Shown in pieces: positions 1 through 10,244 of a stretch of DNA of 55,909 bases (its first letter is position 1; every line of letters starts with the position of its first letter). The notes under the pieces are model-generated. The model searched no databases, was not told the origin of the DNA, and saw only the letters and a program-made list of their open reading frames with translations. This stretch comes from Enteropsectra breve (lineage: Eukaryota; Microsporidia). The DNA is taken from the NCBI GenBank assembly GCA_024243835.1, contig JALPMN010000636.1, positions 1 through 55,909 on the forward strand. Reading direction: 5' to 3'. Made by a program: the position numbers and the translations under genes.

Positions 1-109
1 TAAATTCCTAATGTTGTCCTATCATTTCATTAACAAACTGATATGCCGCAACATTGAATTCCACTAAGTGGGATGAGAATAGCTTCTACCATCGATCCTG
101 TGGGTAAAA

Positions 110-361
110 TCACTCCATTGCGCTGGAAGACGAATTGGGTTTTGAAATAAATATGCGCTCTTCATCAGTGAAAACAGTTCTCTTTTTATCGATTTTGTTG
201 TTAAGGTAAAAGTCCAAGCTTTTTGTTAGCGGCGTTCCATTTGCCAAGTCTAAAAGCGCACTTTCCTGGCGAAAGAGCAGATTTTCGAGTCGTACTATTT
301 CCTGTTCGTATTTATCTCTTTCGCATATCAGTTCGTCAATACACGATTTGGTATTAGTCAT
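110..361 (-). CDS. EAF6: Eaf6-like histone acetyltransferase subunit
   Basis: An 83-residue protein with an N-terminal coiled coil (about residues 9-40, with the pattern ELICERDKYEQEIVRLENLL) and a C-terminal tail containing DKKRTVFTDEERIFISKPNS. This order (short coiled coil, a G-x-(6-9)-DFYL-like stretch, then a basic run and a TDEERIF tail) matches the Eaf6/hEAF6 family, small subunits of the NuA4 and NuA3 acetyltransferase complexes in the nucleus. Family members are 100-200 residues, so this is a minimal version. GGGCCC lies about 15 bases upstream of the ATG, consistent with the local CCC start signal. The call rests on family pattern only; a generic short coiled-coil protein is the alternative. 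Confidence 0.65.
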   Translation of the reverse strand: MTNTKSCIDELICERDKYEQEIVRLENLLFRQESALLDLANGTPLTKSLDFYLNNKIDKKRTVFTDEERIFISKPNSSSSAME

Positions 362-682
362 GCGGACAGTGTGGGCCCCAGATTGTGCAACAAATAAAAA
401 TTTTCAAAACGCAAGCAGTGTTTTGCACATTTCCATCTAAGAAAGCAAAATAACATATAGATCATTGCAACCTATAAGCAGATAGATAAACATTGTGGTT
501 TAGTAATATGGATTTAAACGATGGCTAAAAATGTTAATTTGTGCCACTTTACAGTTGAGGCATTATTCATCATAGCTGATATCCTTTGATTTAGACTAAT
601 TTTTTCCATAAAAGAAACACCACGCTGCAGCTGTAAAATAATATCGCATCAATCAACTATTTTTCTCTTTACAAATGTTATA

Positions 683-752
683 TGATTGTTACCTTTCTAA
701 ATTTATTTAATTGAATACCCAACTTATGAATAATCCTTCTGATATTAACAAT
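683..752. repeat. 70-bp dispersed repeat, copy 1
   Basis: Seventy bases match 47770-47839 without gaps, with five differences by my count. On the minus strand the block reads as an open peptide (IVNIRRIIHKLGIQLNKFRK) that continues upstream as an ATG-less reading frame to about position 866. In the second copy the same frame carries a stop at the Gln codon. It looks like a fragment of decayed coding sequence, probably from a mobile element or multicopy family I cannot name. Confidence 0.75.
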
Positions 753-961
753 AAAGAATGAATTTTTACGAGTAACACATGGTCCGGTAATGCTCTGCTG
801 CAAATAAAAATAGTTTTTTAGAAGGCGACTATCGGTTTTCTGAAGCCAGGAATCATACCACAGCACTTCCTTTTACAACATTGATAAAATCTAAAAGGGC
901 GAAGAATCTCTCTAAATGCAATGCACATCATTAACTAGCATCAGAAAAATAATATCGATAG

Positions 962-1080
962 TGTCGAAAACTGGCCGTTCATTAATTAACATATCGTTAT
1001 AATTTTGCATGGATAAAATTTTATTAAAATTTTTACAATCATAATGGATTACGTATCATTTTTACAATACTAATCCAACA
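962..1080 (-). repeat. 3' LTR (element orientation)
   Basis: A 119-bp terminal repeat identical to 4648-4766. The polyprotein stop codon TAG lies inside it at 1070-1072, so the last codons (V-L-D-stop) are LTR sequence. It is preceded in element orientation by the purine tract at 1081-1088. Confidence 0.95.
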
Positions 1081-4000
1081 CCTCCTTTACTAGGATTTCG
1101 TTTACAAATCTTTTCTTGATGTGTGCTTTATTTAGCGTCAGCTTACTTTTTCCATTGCTTACAACATAAGAGTCATTTCCTGCTTTTCCAACAATAGTGT
1201 AGCCTTCTTCCCATTTAGACTCTAATTTTGCCCTTGGCATATCTCGCATTATTAGAACTGCTTGGTCGCATTCGAATTCTTCTTTTATTTTAATTTTCCC
1301 TTTTACAATTTCGTCGTTGTAATTTTCTTTTGTTTTACTCCTTATAATTAAAAGTTCCTCCTTATTAATGGTGACTTGATGCTTACCCAGTTTAATGTCT
1401 ATTGGGATTACTGGTGATATTCCTCTGCGTAATAAATACGGTGACGTTCCTATAGCTCTGTTCGGGCTGATGTTACAAGCGAAGACTGCTTTTCTCACAG
1501 CACTCTCCCATCTGTTTGCTCCGAAATTGCTTAGTTTCATTATTTTGCGCAGAAGCGTTTGATTCGCTCTTTCCACACAACCCATAGATTCATGATGGCC
1601 TACCGCATTATAGTCCCAGACAAACCCTTCTTTCGCTGCTAATTCTTTGCAAAGCGAATTATAAAATTCTCTTCCCCTGTCCGACAGTATCCTCCTAGGT
1701 ATTCCGTGTTTTCTGATGATTAGTTCTTTCACGCATTTAATAATGTTCTCTTGGCTCTTCTCGCTGATTACTTGTGCTTCAATCCATTTGTCAAAATGGT
1801 CGATTGCGACGAAAATAAATTTATTCTCCCCATCTTTAGTAGGTAATCGTCCAATTAAGTCACACTGCCAAAGTTCTCCTGGTCCTGATGTTTCTATTAC
1901 CCTATGCTCAGTATTCCTTCGTTTCCCTCCAATTTTCTTGCAAATTAAGCATTCATTTACGTAAGTTTCGATTTCTTTTTCCATTCCATCCCATTTATAT
2001 TTGTCCTTCATCAGGAACTGCATTGTTTTACTCGTTCCATGGCCAGATGTCTCGTGATAACTTTTAATCACTTCTCCGTGTTGCTCATCCGAATCTGCTA
2101 CTATTTGATTTACCTTATAGTCTATGTCTCTGCTCAGCCCATCTGCGCCATTCATTTCTCCCGCTATGTATTTAACATCGTAATCAAATTCCTGCAATTT
2201 TAAAGTCCATCTCAAAAGCCTAGATGTAGGATTCTTTGCCGTTTTCATACTTTCTAACGCCCTGTGATCCGTCTTTAACGTAAATTTCTTCCCTAACAAA
2301 TACCTTCTGTAATGTTCCATGGATTTTACTGCTGCTAAAAGCTCCTTATCAGTAACACTGTAATTTCTTTGTGCACTATCTAGCGTTTTACTATATGATG
2401 ATATCATTGCTTCATTCCCTTCGCAGTCCTCTTGACTTAAAATTGCGCCTATTGCTGTTTCTGATGCATCAGTTGTCAAAATAAACTCTTTACTAAAGTT
2501 CGGTTGTGTTCGCAGGGTTTTTTCTGACAACAAGTGTCTTGAATCTTTAAATGACTTGATGGTTGGGTCGGTCCATACAATTTTCTTTGAACTTCGTTTG
2601 GTTTCTCCTTTTAATAGCCCGTTTAATGGTTCAACAACTTCTGATAAGTTCGGTATAAATTGCCTGCAATAGTTTAGTAGTCCCAAGTACGATCTCAGCT
2701 CTTTGATGTTATTCGGTCTTCTGTAATTATTAATTGCCTCTACTTTAGACTTTGCCGGTTTGACGCTGTTTCCAGATACAATATTACCTAAAATTTCTAA
2801 TTCTGTCTTGAAAAACTTGCATTTCTTTTTATTTAGTGCTATATTGGCTTGCAGAAGACGCTCCGCAATGATTTTTAAATGGTTTATGTGGTCCTCTGCA
2901 GTCTTCGAGTATATAATGATATCGTCTAGATATGGAAGAACAAAAACACCTCTAATATTATTAAATACAACATCCATGGCCCGTTGAAATGTGGCGGGTG
3001 CGTTACAAAGCCCAAAGGGCATTCTATTGAATTCATAAAGCCCTCCCTTCCATCTAAAAGCTGTTTTCTCCTTATCGGCTTCTACTATTTCTATCTGGTA
3101 ATAGCCACTTGTAGCGTCTAAGCATGTGAAATAGTTGGCACCGCTCAATTCATCCAGTATTTCATCAATTCTCGGTATCGGATAGCAGTCTTTCTTTGTA
3201 ATGTTATTTAATCCTCGAAAATCGATGCATAATCTAATCTCTCCGTCTTTCTTTTTAACCGGTATGATGCTCGATGCCCACGGGCTCATTGAGTCCCTTA
3301 TAATTCCGGCTTGCTTTAGTTTTTTTACTGTTTTATCGATTTCATTTTCCCAAAATTTTGGGATTTGCAGGTTTCGTTGTGTGACTGGCCCCTGTCCCTG
3401 TGTTTCAATTGAGTGTACCCCTATCTTAGACTTTGTAAATTCATCTAATTCCGTTTTAAATAATTTTTCAAAAATTTCAGGTGCTTTATCTTCATATATC
3501 ATTCGGATTTTATTTTGTCTTGTCATTTTTCTTTCCTTAAACAAACACCCCTCCAGAATCTTCAGTCCTATACTAGGATTATCTTGTAAGCTATCGGCCC
3601 CCAAGATCATGTAATCGCCAGGCCCATTAATCGTCACAATTGGCTCCGCCTCGATTTTATTTCCGTCAATATCTATTACTTGTGGGCTCAGTTTCCCTGC
3701 CACTTCTATGTTTTCTCCACAGACCGACTTTAGCTTCGCACTGCAACTTTTGATTTGATCTTTATATTTAGTAGTCAGCTTCTCTGGTATCAGACTTACA
3801 TCAGCTCCCGTATCCAATAGTACTTTTATTGTATCTTTTCCAAGTTTAGCCTCTTTCAAAAAACAAGAGCTATGGTTTTTGATATTGTTACATAAATAAA
3901 TTGAACTGTCTTTATTCAACTGGTTTTCACTTCCGTTTTCAGCATCTTCATATCTTATATCCCTCACGAAACGTCTCTGTGATGAAGGTTGTTTCCTCAT

Positions 4001-4696
4001 CCACCCTTTACTTTCAAGTTTCTTAATTACTGGACAATATTTTGCAGAGTGCTCTCCTTCTCCATGATATGGGCAGTACCATATTTTTGATTGATTTGCT
4101 GCCGTTTTATTGTCGTAGTCATTGGACACTCTGCCAATTACTTTCTCGGGAAAGGCTACCCATGCGGCCTTTTCTGCTGTCCCGAGGAATATTTCCCAAG
4201 TATCTTCAGCAAATAAACATTGCAATAGTATCGATTTTATTCCAGCTGGAGACCTGGAAATCACTTGTCTCATTAGATGCGTGGCATCTATCCCCTGTTT
4301 TGCTTTTATAGCTCCGGCTTCCTCTAACATAAGCGTAAAACTGTTATAATCACTTGCTTCTTTTCTTGCTAGGAATCTAGACAAGATCTCATCTGCCGTT
4401 TTTTGGCTCTCAAATCTTGCAACTATACATTCTGCTAGCTCCTTCCATGTTATAGCTGGATTGTCAGCTATCTTCCCAATTCCCCATTCTGCTGCCGCAC
4501 CTCTAAAACATATTGCAGCTAGCTTAACCTTTCCGTTGTCATCGATTCTTGATAGATTTGCCAGTGTATCTATCCTTTTAACCCAACCTCTTGTATCGTC
4601 CTCTGGCCTTCCAGAGAACTCCCCTACGGCTTTTGCCGTTGTCGCCATGTCGAAAACTGGCCGTTCATTAATTAACATATCGTTATAATTTTGCAT
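1070..4696 (-). CDS. Ty3/Gypsy Gag-Pol polyprotein
   Basis: A 1208-codon single-frame polyprotein. Order: Gag (about 1-205); a variant zinc knuckle C-x2-H-x4-H-x4-C near residue 210; aspartic protease with LLDTGAD (catalytic Asp 295); reverse transcriptase with YLDD (Tyr about 589); RNase H with ILTTDASETAIG and TDHRAL; an HHCC integrase zinc finger; an integrase core with Asp946, Asp1006 and Glu1042 (D,D35E spacing from Asp1006); and a C-terminal GPY/F-like module (KWEEGYTIVG). Gag and Pol are in one frame, with no frameshift or stop between them. The first ATG (4696) is inside the 5' LTR; a second in-frame ATG (4648-4646) straddles the LTR/primer-site junction and would give a protein 16 residues shorter. 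The stop is inside the other LTR. All catalytic residues I can see are intact. Confidence 0.95.
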   Translation of the reverse strand: MQNYNDMLINERPVFDMATTAKAVGEFSGRPEDDTRGWVKRIDTLANLSRIDDNGKVKLAAICFRGAAAEWGIGKIADNPAITWKELAECIVARFESQKTADEILSRFLARKEASDYNSFTLMLEEAGAIKAKQGIDATHLMRQVISRSPAGIKSILLQCLFAEDTWEIFLGTAEKAAWVAFPEKVIGRVSNDYDNKTAANQSKIWYCPYHGEGEHSAKYCPVIKKLESKGWMRKQPSSQRRFVRDIRYEDAENGSENQLNKDSSIYLCNNIKNHSSCFLKEAKLGKDTIKVLLDTGADVSLIPEKLTTKYKDQIKSCSAKLKSVCGENIEVAGKLSPQVIDIDGNKIEAEPIVTINGPGDYMILGADSLQDNPSIGLKILEGCLFKERKMTRQNKIRMIYEDKAPEIFEKLFKTELDEFTKSKIGVHSIETQGQGPVTQRNLQIPKFWENEIDKTVKKLKQAGIIRDSMSPWASSIIPVKKKDGEIRLCIDFRGLNNITKKDCYPIPRIDEILDELSGANYFTCLDATSGYYQIEIVEADKEKTAFRWKGGLYEFNRMPFGLCNAPATFQRAMDVVFNNIRGVFVLPYLDDIIIYSKTAEDHINHLKIIAERLLQANIALNKKKCKFFKTELEILGNIVSGNSVKPAKSKVEAINNYRRPNNIKELRSYLGLLNYCRQFIPNLSEVVEPLNGLLKGETKRSSKKIVWTDPTIKSFKDSRHLLSEKTLRTQPNFSKEFILTTDASETAIGAILSQEDCEGNEAMISSYSKTLDSAQRNYSVTDKELLAAVKSMEHYRRYLLGKKFTLKTDHRALESMKTAKNPTSRLLRWTLKLQEFDYDVKYIAGEMNGADGLSRDIDYKVNQIVADSDEQHGEVIKSYHETSGHGTSKTMQFLMKDKYKWDGMEKEIETYVNECLICKKIGGKRRNTEHRVIETSGPGELWQCDLIGRLPTKDGENKFIFVAIDHFDKWIEAQVISEKSQENIIKCVKELIIRKHGIPRRILSDRGREFYNSLCKELAAKEGFVWDYNAVGHHESMGCVERANQTLLRKIMKLSNFGANRWESAVRKAVFACNISPNRAIGTSPYLLRRGISPVIPIDIKLGKHQVTINKEELLIIRSKTKENYNDEIVKGKIKIKEEFECDQAVLIMRDMPRAKLESKWEEGYTIVGKAGNDSYVVSNGKSKLTLNKAHIKKRFVNEILVKEVLD
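1081..1088 (-). other. Polypurine tract
   Basis: AAAGGAGG on the minus strand abuts the 3' LTR, where plus-strand DNA synthesis would be primed. It also encodes residues K-E near the polyprotein C-terminus. Confidence 0.75.
4635..4647 (-). other. Primer-binding site
   Basis: TGGCGACAACGGC begins at the base after the 5' LTR. A tRNA ending GCCGTTGTCGCCA would prime minus-strand synthesis. It also encodes the residues following the second in-frame Met (M-A-T-T-A). I cannot say which host tRNA matches, because no tRNA gene is in the window. Confidence 0.75.
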
Positions 4697-4766
4697 GGAT
4701 AAAATTTTATTAAAATTTTTACAATCATAATGGATTACGTATCATTTTTACAATACTAATCCAACA
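4648..4766 (-). repeat. 5' LTR (element orientation)
   Basis: Identical to 962-1080. Before the first in-frame ATG it carries AAAATTTT-AT-CC, resembling the host start signal, so it may supply a promoter and start site. The polyprotein ATG at 4696 lies 71 bases into the LTR. Confidence 0.95.
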
Positions 4767-4915
4767 GATAGTATATTGAATGAAATTTATTAAAATTACT
4801 TTTGCACAAATAAAGCATATAAATGATTCTTTGCATGCTATAAGGGCAATATAATGATGCGAGTAGCTTTGATGACTTCAGACAATACTTTTGCTATAAA
4901 ATAAATGCATAATGT

Positions 4916-6691
4916 CTAAAAAAATTTGTCTTTGAGCTCTTTTACGGCAGCAGCAGCATCAGTATTGTTGAGCTTGCTATCGAGTATCATTTTTTTAACG
5001 TTTGCGAGCTTGATTGATATTTTCATGGCATCTTTTAGCATGGCAGATTTTCGTTCCAGCATTTCAATATCACCAAGTATTTTTGCTTTTTTAATATTTT
5101 CATTATCAACATGCTTGTTCTTCTTGGCATCTCTTACTATTCTTTTAGCATCTGCCTTCGTCATACCTTTGGTTGGCGCTATATTGATAGTCTGCATTTT
5201 CTTACTGATGCTATCTTCAGCACTGACTTTTATGATTCCGTTCGCATCTGCTTCGAAACACACATTGATTTTTGGCACTCCTCTTGGCGCCTTGGGGATG
5301 TTCTGCAGCTTGATAGATCCAAGATATTTGTTCTGCTTCACGAACTGCCGCTCACCTTGGTAAATATGAATGTCTACCTCTGTCTGATTGTCTTCAGATG
5401 TCGAGAAAACCTCTGTGTGCTTAAATGGGATGGTGGTGTTCCGTTCAACGATTTTGCTGAACATTCCTCCAAGAATTTCTATTCCCAGGCTCAGCGGTGC
5501 AACATCTAAAAGCAAAATATTTTTCACGTCTCCCGAAAGAATTCCGGCCTGTATGGCTGCACCTTGAGCAACTGCGAGGTCGGGATCGATGCTGGTGTTG
5601 GGCTTCATCCCGAAAGTTTCTTCAACAAGCTTTCTAATAAACGGCATGCGCGTCATTCCACCCACTAAAATCACATGGTCAATTTCACTTTTGCTCAAAT
5701 TAGCATCTTTTATTGCCTGTTCACAGGGTGTTACTGTTCGATTGGCTATTTTCTTCGCTATACTTTCCAGTTGCTGCCTTGAAACAACAAGATCCAAATC
5801 CGCGCCTGGCACTACGTCTTCGATGCATATCCGTGTCTTTTCTTTCTCCGAAAGCTCTTTTTTCGCTTTCTCGGCATGAATCTTCAAAAGCTGCAGAACC
5901 TCTGGTGTTCGCTCCACAGGCCTGTTTTCTTGCGTCTCATGCAGATGAAGAAGAAAGTTCACAAATTCATTGTCAAAGTCTTCGCCACCCAGAAATGTGT
6001 CCCCATTGGTGGCTTTAACATGAAAAATACCATCACGAAGCTCTAAGATAGAAATATCAAAAGTACCGCCGCCAAGATCGTACACGGCAATATGCCCTTT
6101 CTGGACTTTCCCTAGCCCATAGGCCAGGGCTGCTGCTGTTGGCTCATTGATTATCCTTATTACATCCAAACCCGCAAGCTTTCCTGCCTCTTTTGTTGCC
6201 TGTCTCTGGGAATCATTAAAATATGCCGGGACTGTCACAACTGCCCTTTGCACTTTTTTCCCAAGCATCTTTTCCGTAAGAGCTTTGAGATTTGCCAGGA
6301 TCTTTGCACCAACATGCACCGGTGATATTTTTCCGTAGTCCGTTTTGATCCACACATCGCCGTTGCAGCTGCTTACTGTTTTATACGGAAGATTCTTCAA
6401 ATAGTCGCTTATTTGGCAGTCGTCGAACTTTCTTCCGATAAGTCGCTTGCTGGCGAAAATGGTGTTGCTTTTGTCCGAAATCATATTTTTCTGTGCTTCG
6501 TGACCGATCTTTGCATTCATTTTTTTGTCCAGAATCTGAACAATTGAAGGGAGCGTGTCGGTGCCTATATCATTTTTAACCATCAGTGGTATGTTATTTT
6601 TCATAAAAGACACGGCAGAGTTTGTGGTCCCAAGGTCTATTCCAACAACTGTCGGATCTTTTATTTTCAGTTGAAATTTTTTCTCAGACAT
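4916..6691 (-). CDS. Mitochondrial-type (mitosomal) Hsp70
   Basis: A 591-residue DnaK-family chaperone. The N-terminal ATPase domain shows GIDLGTTNS (about residue 17), [11 protein letters not shown] and YDLGGGTFD. The signature [14 protein letters not shown] is the mitochondrial/DnaK form, not the cytosolic or BiP form. The substrate-binding domain follows ([10 protein letters not shown]), and the helical lid is short and lacks any EEVD or KDEL tail. In microsporidia the single mtHsp70 lies in the mitosome, where it drives protein import and iron-sulfur cluster assembly; that location is inferred from the family. There is no clear cleavable presequence, only a basic start [13 protein letters not shown] Pam16-like co-factor is encoded at 21753-22031. 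Confidence 0.92.
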   Translation of the reverse strand: MSEKKFQLKIKDPTVVGIDLGTTNSAVSFMKNNIPLMVKNDIGTDTLPSIVQILDKKMNAKIGHEAQKNMISDKSNTIFASKRLIGRKFDDCQISDYLKNLPYKTVSSCNGDVWIKTDYGKISPVHVGAKILANLKALTEKMLGKKVQRAVVTVPAYFNDSQRQATKEAGKLAGLDVIRIINEPTAAALAYGLGKVQKGHIAVYDLGGGTFDISILELRDGIFHVKATNGDTFLGGEDFDNEFVNFLLHLHETQENRPVERTPEVLQLLKIHAEKAKKELSEKEKTRICIEDVVPGADLDLVVSRQQLESIAKKIANRTVTPCEQAIKDANLSKSEIDHVILVGGMTRMPFIRKLVEETFGMKPNTSIDPDLAVAQGAAIQAGILSGDVKNILLLDVAPLSLGIEILGGMFSKIVERNTTIPFKHTEVFSTSEDNQTEVDIHIYQGERQFVKQNKYLGSIKLQNIPKAPRGVPKINVCFEADANGIIKVSAEDSISKKMQTINIAPTKGMTKADAKRIVRDAKKNKHVDNENIKKAKILGDIEMLERKSAMLKDAMKISIKLANVKKMILDSKLNNTDAAAAVKELKDKFF

Positions 6692-7862
6692 CGGCTAAGA
6701 ACTCTACAAAATTTTAATACTCAAGAAATATTCAGATGACCATGTGTTCCTATTCAGATATTAATCGAGACATATTATACTCCGCTCGCTTGCAGGATAT
6801 AAAGCTCAAGTGCAAAAATACAGTTCTAAAATCGGGCTATATAAAGGAATGATGACAGCACGGGCAAGTAAATGAAGGAATACATAAAAACATTACCGTA
6901 TATTTATAGGATCTCTTTTCAAAATAAATTAAGGTTAGATTTGCAAATGAGTTGCCCAAAATACCAATGTCCAAAAAAGTTAATCCTGCGCCTTTTGTGA
7001 TATGAAATTTGGATTTCAATGCCTAAACTGTAAACTATGAACAAACATTTTGTCGATGACGAAGAAAGCAATATAGATTCGCAGATCTTAAGCAGTTAGT
7101 CAACAAAGAACAAATGGCTATCTAGTAAATAAAGAAAACTAAATCTTTCAAAATCATTCAAAATATTTCTTATTATGTGTGGAAAGACGCTTCGTGTTAA
7201 CAAAAATAATGCAAGCATTTAGTAAGATACTTTTATTGCGCATCATATAGCGCAGTAAAAATTCTAGAAAATTTTTCATATAAATACAAAAAAATTTATT
7301 ACCCTCAAGAAAATGATGAGTAGTGTTATCCCTGACTGAAGATGATGAGGATGCAGATCTGATTCTTCTTTTTATATCAAAGTTTTTGCTTAGAAAGCAT
7401 CTGTCTAACTGGTTTTATCGTATTTTCAATTTTTTGTTTAAATGCTCTTTGTGGCGATGAAAACATCCCAATGATTCCATCTATTTCATTATTTATTCAA
7501 AACTAGAATATTGCCTTCAGTTGTGAAGAATGTCTACCTATTTGTATTACATTTCACGTTTCAACTACTAATACTTATTTATCAAATATCGTGACGAAAA
7601 GATAGTCGTCACTATTGACTATTTGTAAAGTAGATTCTTTTAGATACACTATAAATAGTACGTCCTGTATTACAGATGTGAGAGGCCCCAAAGCATATGC
7701 AGTAGTATGGCATATTAGCAGAAGGCCATTCATTTATTAGGACTGAAAAGAAAACTACGATTGCCAGTTTTTGCTTATTGATGATGGACTTTTGGTTAAA
7801 AGCTTAATGTTTTCCAAAACATGTTTTGAAAAATAAATATTTTGCAAATTTGCACTCTTTCA
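6692..7862. other. Intergenic, no supported gene
   Basis: About 1.2 kb of AT-rich DNA between divergent HSP70 and the ArfGAP. The only longer open frame (6837-7019, minus) starts at TTG and shows no family signal. Confidence 0.6.
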
Positions 7863-8624
7863 ATGGGTAGTGAGAACTGTAAAAGAATTCTGCACTCGCT
7901 AATGCAGAGAGAAGAAAATCGAAAATGCGCTGACTGTGGCGAAGATAACCCCAAGTGGGTGTCGCTGTTTTATGGAGCATTTGTATGTCTTGACTGCGCA
8001 GGAATACATAGATCCCTAGGGGTTCTCAAAGACATTATTAGGAGCGCTGAGCTCGATAAGTGGGATGAAAAGAGTCTCATGCCGTGCAAATATGGCGGAA
8101 ACCAAAAGCTAAGGAGCTATTTGATTGAAAAAGACATGAATGGGATGAGCACCGCAGAAAAATATTCTAGCAAGCTTGCATGCGAATATTCAGAAAAACT
8201 GGCTGCTCTTGTTTATAAGGAAACCGGTATTGAGATGCGGCATGCAAATTCAGAATCCAATAACAAAAAAATACAAAAGGAATGTGTAAGTGCCAGTTGC
8301 CCTGCTGATAATGCTGCTGCTGAAAAATCATGCACAACGAATAACTATGGTATGCAAAGCAATAACCAAAATACAAGCCATATGGGCAGAACCGCGGGTG
8401 GAGATATGAAAAACAACGTAGTAAAGCATGCAAAGGCGATTTCAACGGCAACTTTATACTATGGGAAAATTGTTAAAACAAAAATTCTAGAAAGCGCTTC
8501 AAAGCTGGTATCGAGCGGATCAGAAATTTTTTTAAAAACTAAGCAAAGCAAAGAAAGCTCGAAAAAGACCGACAGCCCCAGTGTTTCCCATTCTCAAAAT
8601 CTTCAGCAAAATGACTGGTCATAA
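7863..8624 (+). CDS. ArfGAP domain protein (Gcs1/ArfGAP1-like)
   Basis: A 253-residue protein. The N-terminal ArfGAP zinc finger is C22-x2-C25-x16-C42-x2-C45 (CADCGEDNPKW...VCLDC), followed by IHRSLG with the presumed catalytic Arg50 at the same position as in ArfGAP1. It should stimulate GTP hydrolysis by Arf1 during COPI vesicle cycling at the Golgi. The usual GVHISFVRS stretch is altered to GVLKDIIRS, a local divergence next to the Arf-contact region. The C-terminal 130 residues are low-complexity and lysine/serine-rich with no recognised domain. I chose the ATG at 7863; the frame opens seven codons earlier at a TTG. It works in the same route as the SEC23 and Rab genes here. Confidence 0.88.
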   Translation: MGSENCKRILHSLMQREENRKCADCGEDNPKWVSLFYGAFVCLDCAGIHRSLGVLKDIIRSAELDKWDEKSLMPCKYGGNQKLRSYLIEKDMNGMSTAEKYSSKLACEYSEKLAALVYKETGIEMRHANSESNNKKIQKECVSASCPADNAAAEKSCTTNNYGMQSNNQNTSHMGRTAGGDMKNNVVKHAKAISTATLYYGKIVKTKILESASKLVSSGSEIFLKTKQSKESSKKTDSPSVSHSQNLQQNDWS

Positions 8625-9353
8625 ATAAAATATCTTGAAAGAATCTTTCAATTACAATAAAAACTAGTGGTGCTAGTGTTTATAGCCAATATTATTTTTG
8701 CCGTGTTAGGTACCGTTTATTTTGGCTCTTGTTAAAATAATGAAGAGTAAGTGCTTGAAAATATTTAATTTCATTCCACAGTGCGATTTGACAAGTCTAA
8801 AAAGGTAGTTTACCCACATTTTTGCCCGAGCTTCAGGTGTTTTGCATTTTAATGGGCTTGATGTGACAAATCGAATAATTATTTGATAGCGAAACTATCC
8901 GAGAGTTCACAGTGTACAACAGCATAATTTAAAAGAGAATGCAGATTAATTAACAGCTAAAGATTTTAAGCTAAGTGTAAAACTTGCTGAAATCTCAAAA
9001 TGATTAGTATTCTTTTATCATTATTTTAATATCGAGCATAAAATGGCTAAGTGCTTAAGTAAGGAGTGTGTGTTTATCAGACACGAACACAACAAGATGA
9101 TTGATACTGTTTATCATTTTTATTAATCACAGTAAAATGCAGAGCTCAAGAAGTGCTGTAACGAAAAATTGTGAATTAGTTAATGGCCTATAAAATATGC
9201 GACGCAAAGTTAAATAAAAAATTCTCGTTGGGAGTGCCACCAATATACACATGAGTAAAAGGATGCATAGTAGCATTTAAAATGCCACGGTATATCATGC
9301 TCCAAGTCTGTGCTTGCTTCAAATTTTTAGCCCGCTAACACAGAGATTTTATA
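8625..9353. other. Intergenic, no supported gene
   Basis: About 730 bp of AT-rich sequence with no credible ORF. The last 35 bases contain AAATTTTTAGCCC upstream of RPN11. Confidence 0.6.
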
Positions 9354-10244
9354 ATGTTTTTTTACAAGCCCATGGACCAGCACTTCTATTCCTATGAGGT
9401 AAATAACGTTGCGTCGCCAGACACATCAGAAACAATACAGATATCTTCTCTTGCGCTCTTGAAAATGATGAAGCATGGGCGTGCAGGGATTCCCATAGAA
9501 GTAATGGGCCTCATGCTTGGAGAATTTGTTGATGAATACACAGTAAAAGTAACAGACGTATTTGCAATGCCGCAAACAGGAACGGGGGTTTCTGTGGAGG
9601 CAGTCGATCCGGTGTTTCAGACAAACATGATGGAAACACTCAAGCTCACTGGACGGCATGAGACGGTTGTCGGGTGGTATCACTCACATCCAGGATTCGG
9701 CTGCTGGCTCAGTTCAACAGATGTGTCGACCCAGGCGCTGTTCGAACAGATCTGCAAGCGCGCCGTTGCAGTGGTAATCGATCCAATCCAGAGTGTGAAG
9801 GGCAAGGTCGTTATTGATGCGTTCAGGAACATAAACAACGGAGCAATGGGTGGAGACCCAAGGATCACCACTTCAAACATTGGGTTTTTGAAAGAGCCAT
9901 CGTTTATTTCTCTTGTGCATGGCTTAAACAAGAGCTATTACTCATTTAACATTACATTTAGTAAAAATACTCTTGAAAGGCGGATGCTTCTTAACATGAA
10001 CAAGAAGTCTTGGGCCGATATTCTGAAGCTTCAGAAGGAGAAGCAGCATTCAATTGTGAAGCCCCTTGAACAGTACTGCAAAAGTACCAGTGCGGCTGAA
10101 GCAGAGGCAAAAAGTGCTGCGAAAAAATCCACTATGGGCAAAACAGACTTCAAGAAGCATCTTGTTGACAGAAATAACGAGAACATTGAAAAAATACTTA
10201 TTAACAGCCTGCTTAAAAATATTCACCGGCATATCTTCAAGTGA
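9354..10244 (+). CDS. RPN11: 26S proteasome deubiquitinase Rpn11
   Basis: A 296-residue JAMM/MPN+ metalloprotease, the lid subunit that removes ubiquitin chains as substrates enter the 26S proteasome. The zinc motif is complete: Glu49, H110-x-H112-x7-S120-x2-D123 within [16 protein letters not shown]. This sequence, with the [16 protein letters not shown] stretch, is diagnostic for Rpn11 rather than Csn5 or Rpn8. Length is close to yeast Rpn11 (306). The CCC signal (9331-9333) lies 21 bases before the first ATG; a second in-frame ATG at 9372 would remove MFFYKP and gives an N-terminus closer to the family, so either is possible. The C-terminal helices are present. Confidence 0.95.
   Translation: MFFYKPMDQHFYSYEVNNVASPDTSETIQISSLALLKMMKHGRAGIPIEVMGLMLGEFVDEYTVKVTDVFAMPQTGTGVSVEAVDPVFQTNMMETLKLTGRHETVVGWYHSHPGFGCWLSSTDVSTQALFEQICKRAVAVVIDPIQSVKGKVVIDAFRNINNGAMGGDPRITTSNIGFLKEPSFISLVHGLNKSYYSFNITFSKNTLERRMLLNMNKKSWADILKLQKEKQHSIVKPLEQYCKSTSAAEAEAKSAAKKSTMGKTDFKKHLVDRNNENIEKILINSLLKNIHRHIFK

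Larger units (their letters stand above)
962..4766 (-). mobile_element. Complete Ty3/Gypsy LTR retrotransposon
   Basis: A 3805-bp element read from the minus strand. It is bounded by identical 119-bp direct repeats that start TG and end CA in element orientation, and flanked by a 5-bp target duplication GATAG (957-961 and 4767-4771). Directly inside the 5' LTR is a TGG-starting primer-binding site (4635-4647), and directly before the 3' LTR is a purine tract AAAGGAGG (1081-1088). One uninterrupted ORF encodes Gag, protease, reverse transcriptase, RNase H and integrase in the Ty3/Gypsy order. Identical LTRs and intact catalytic motifs indicate a recent and possibly still competent insertion. 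It lies between the Eaf6-like gene and HSP70 and disrupts no recognisable gene. Confidence 0.95.

Noticed and set aside
6837..7019. 60-codon minus-strand ORF upstream of HSP70
   Set aside because: TTG start, no motif and no start signal.
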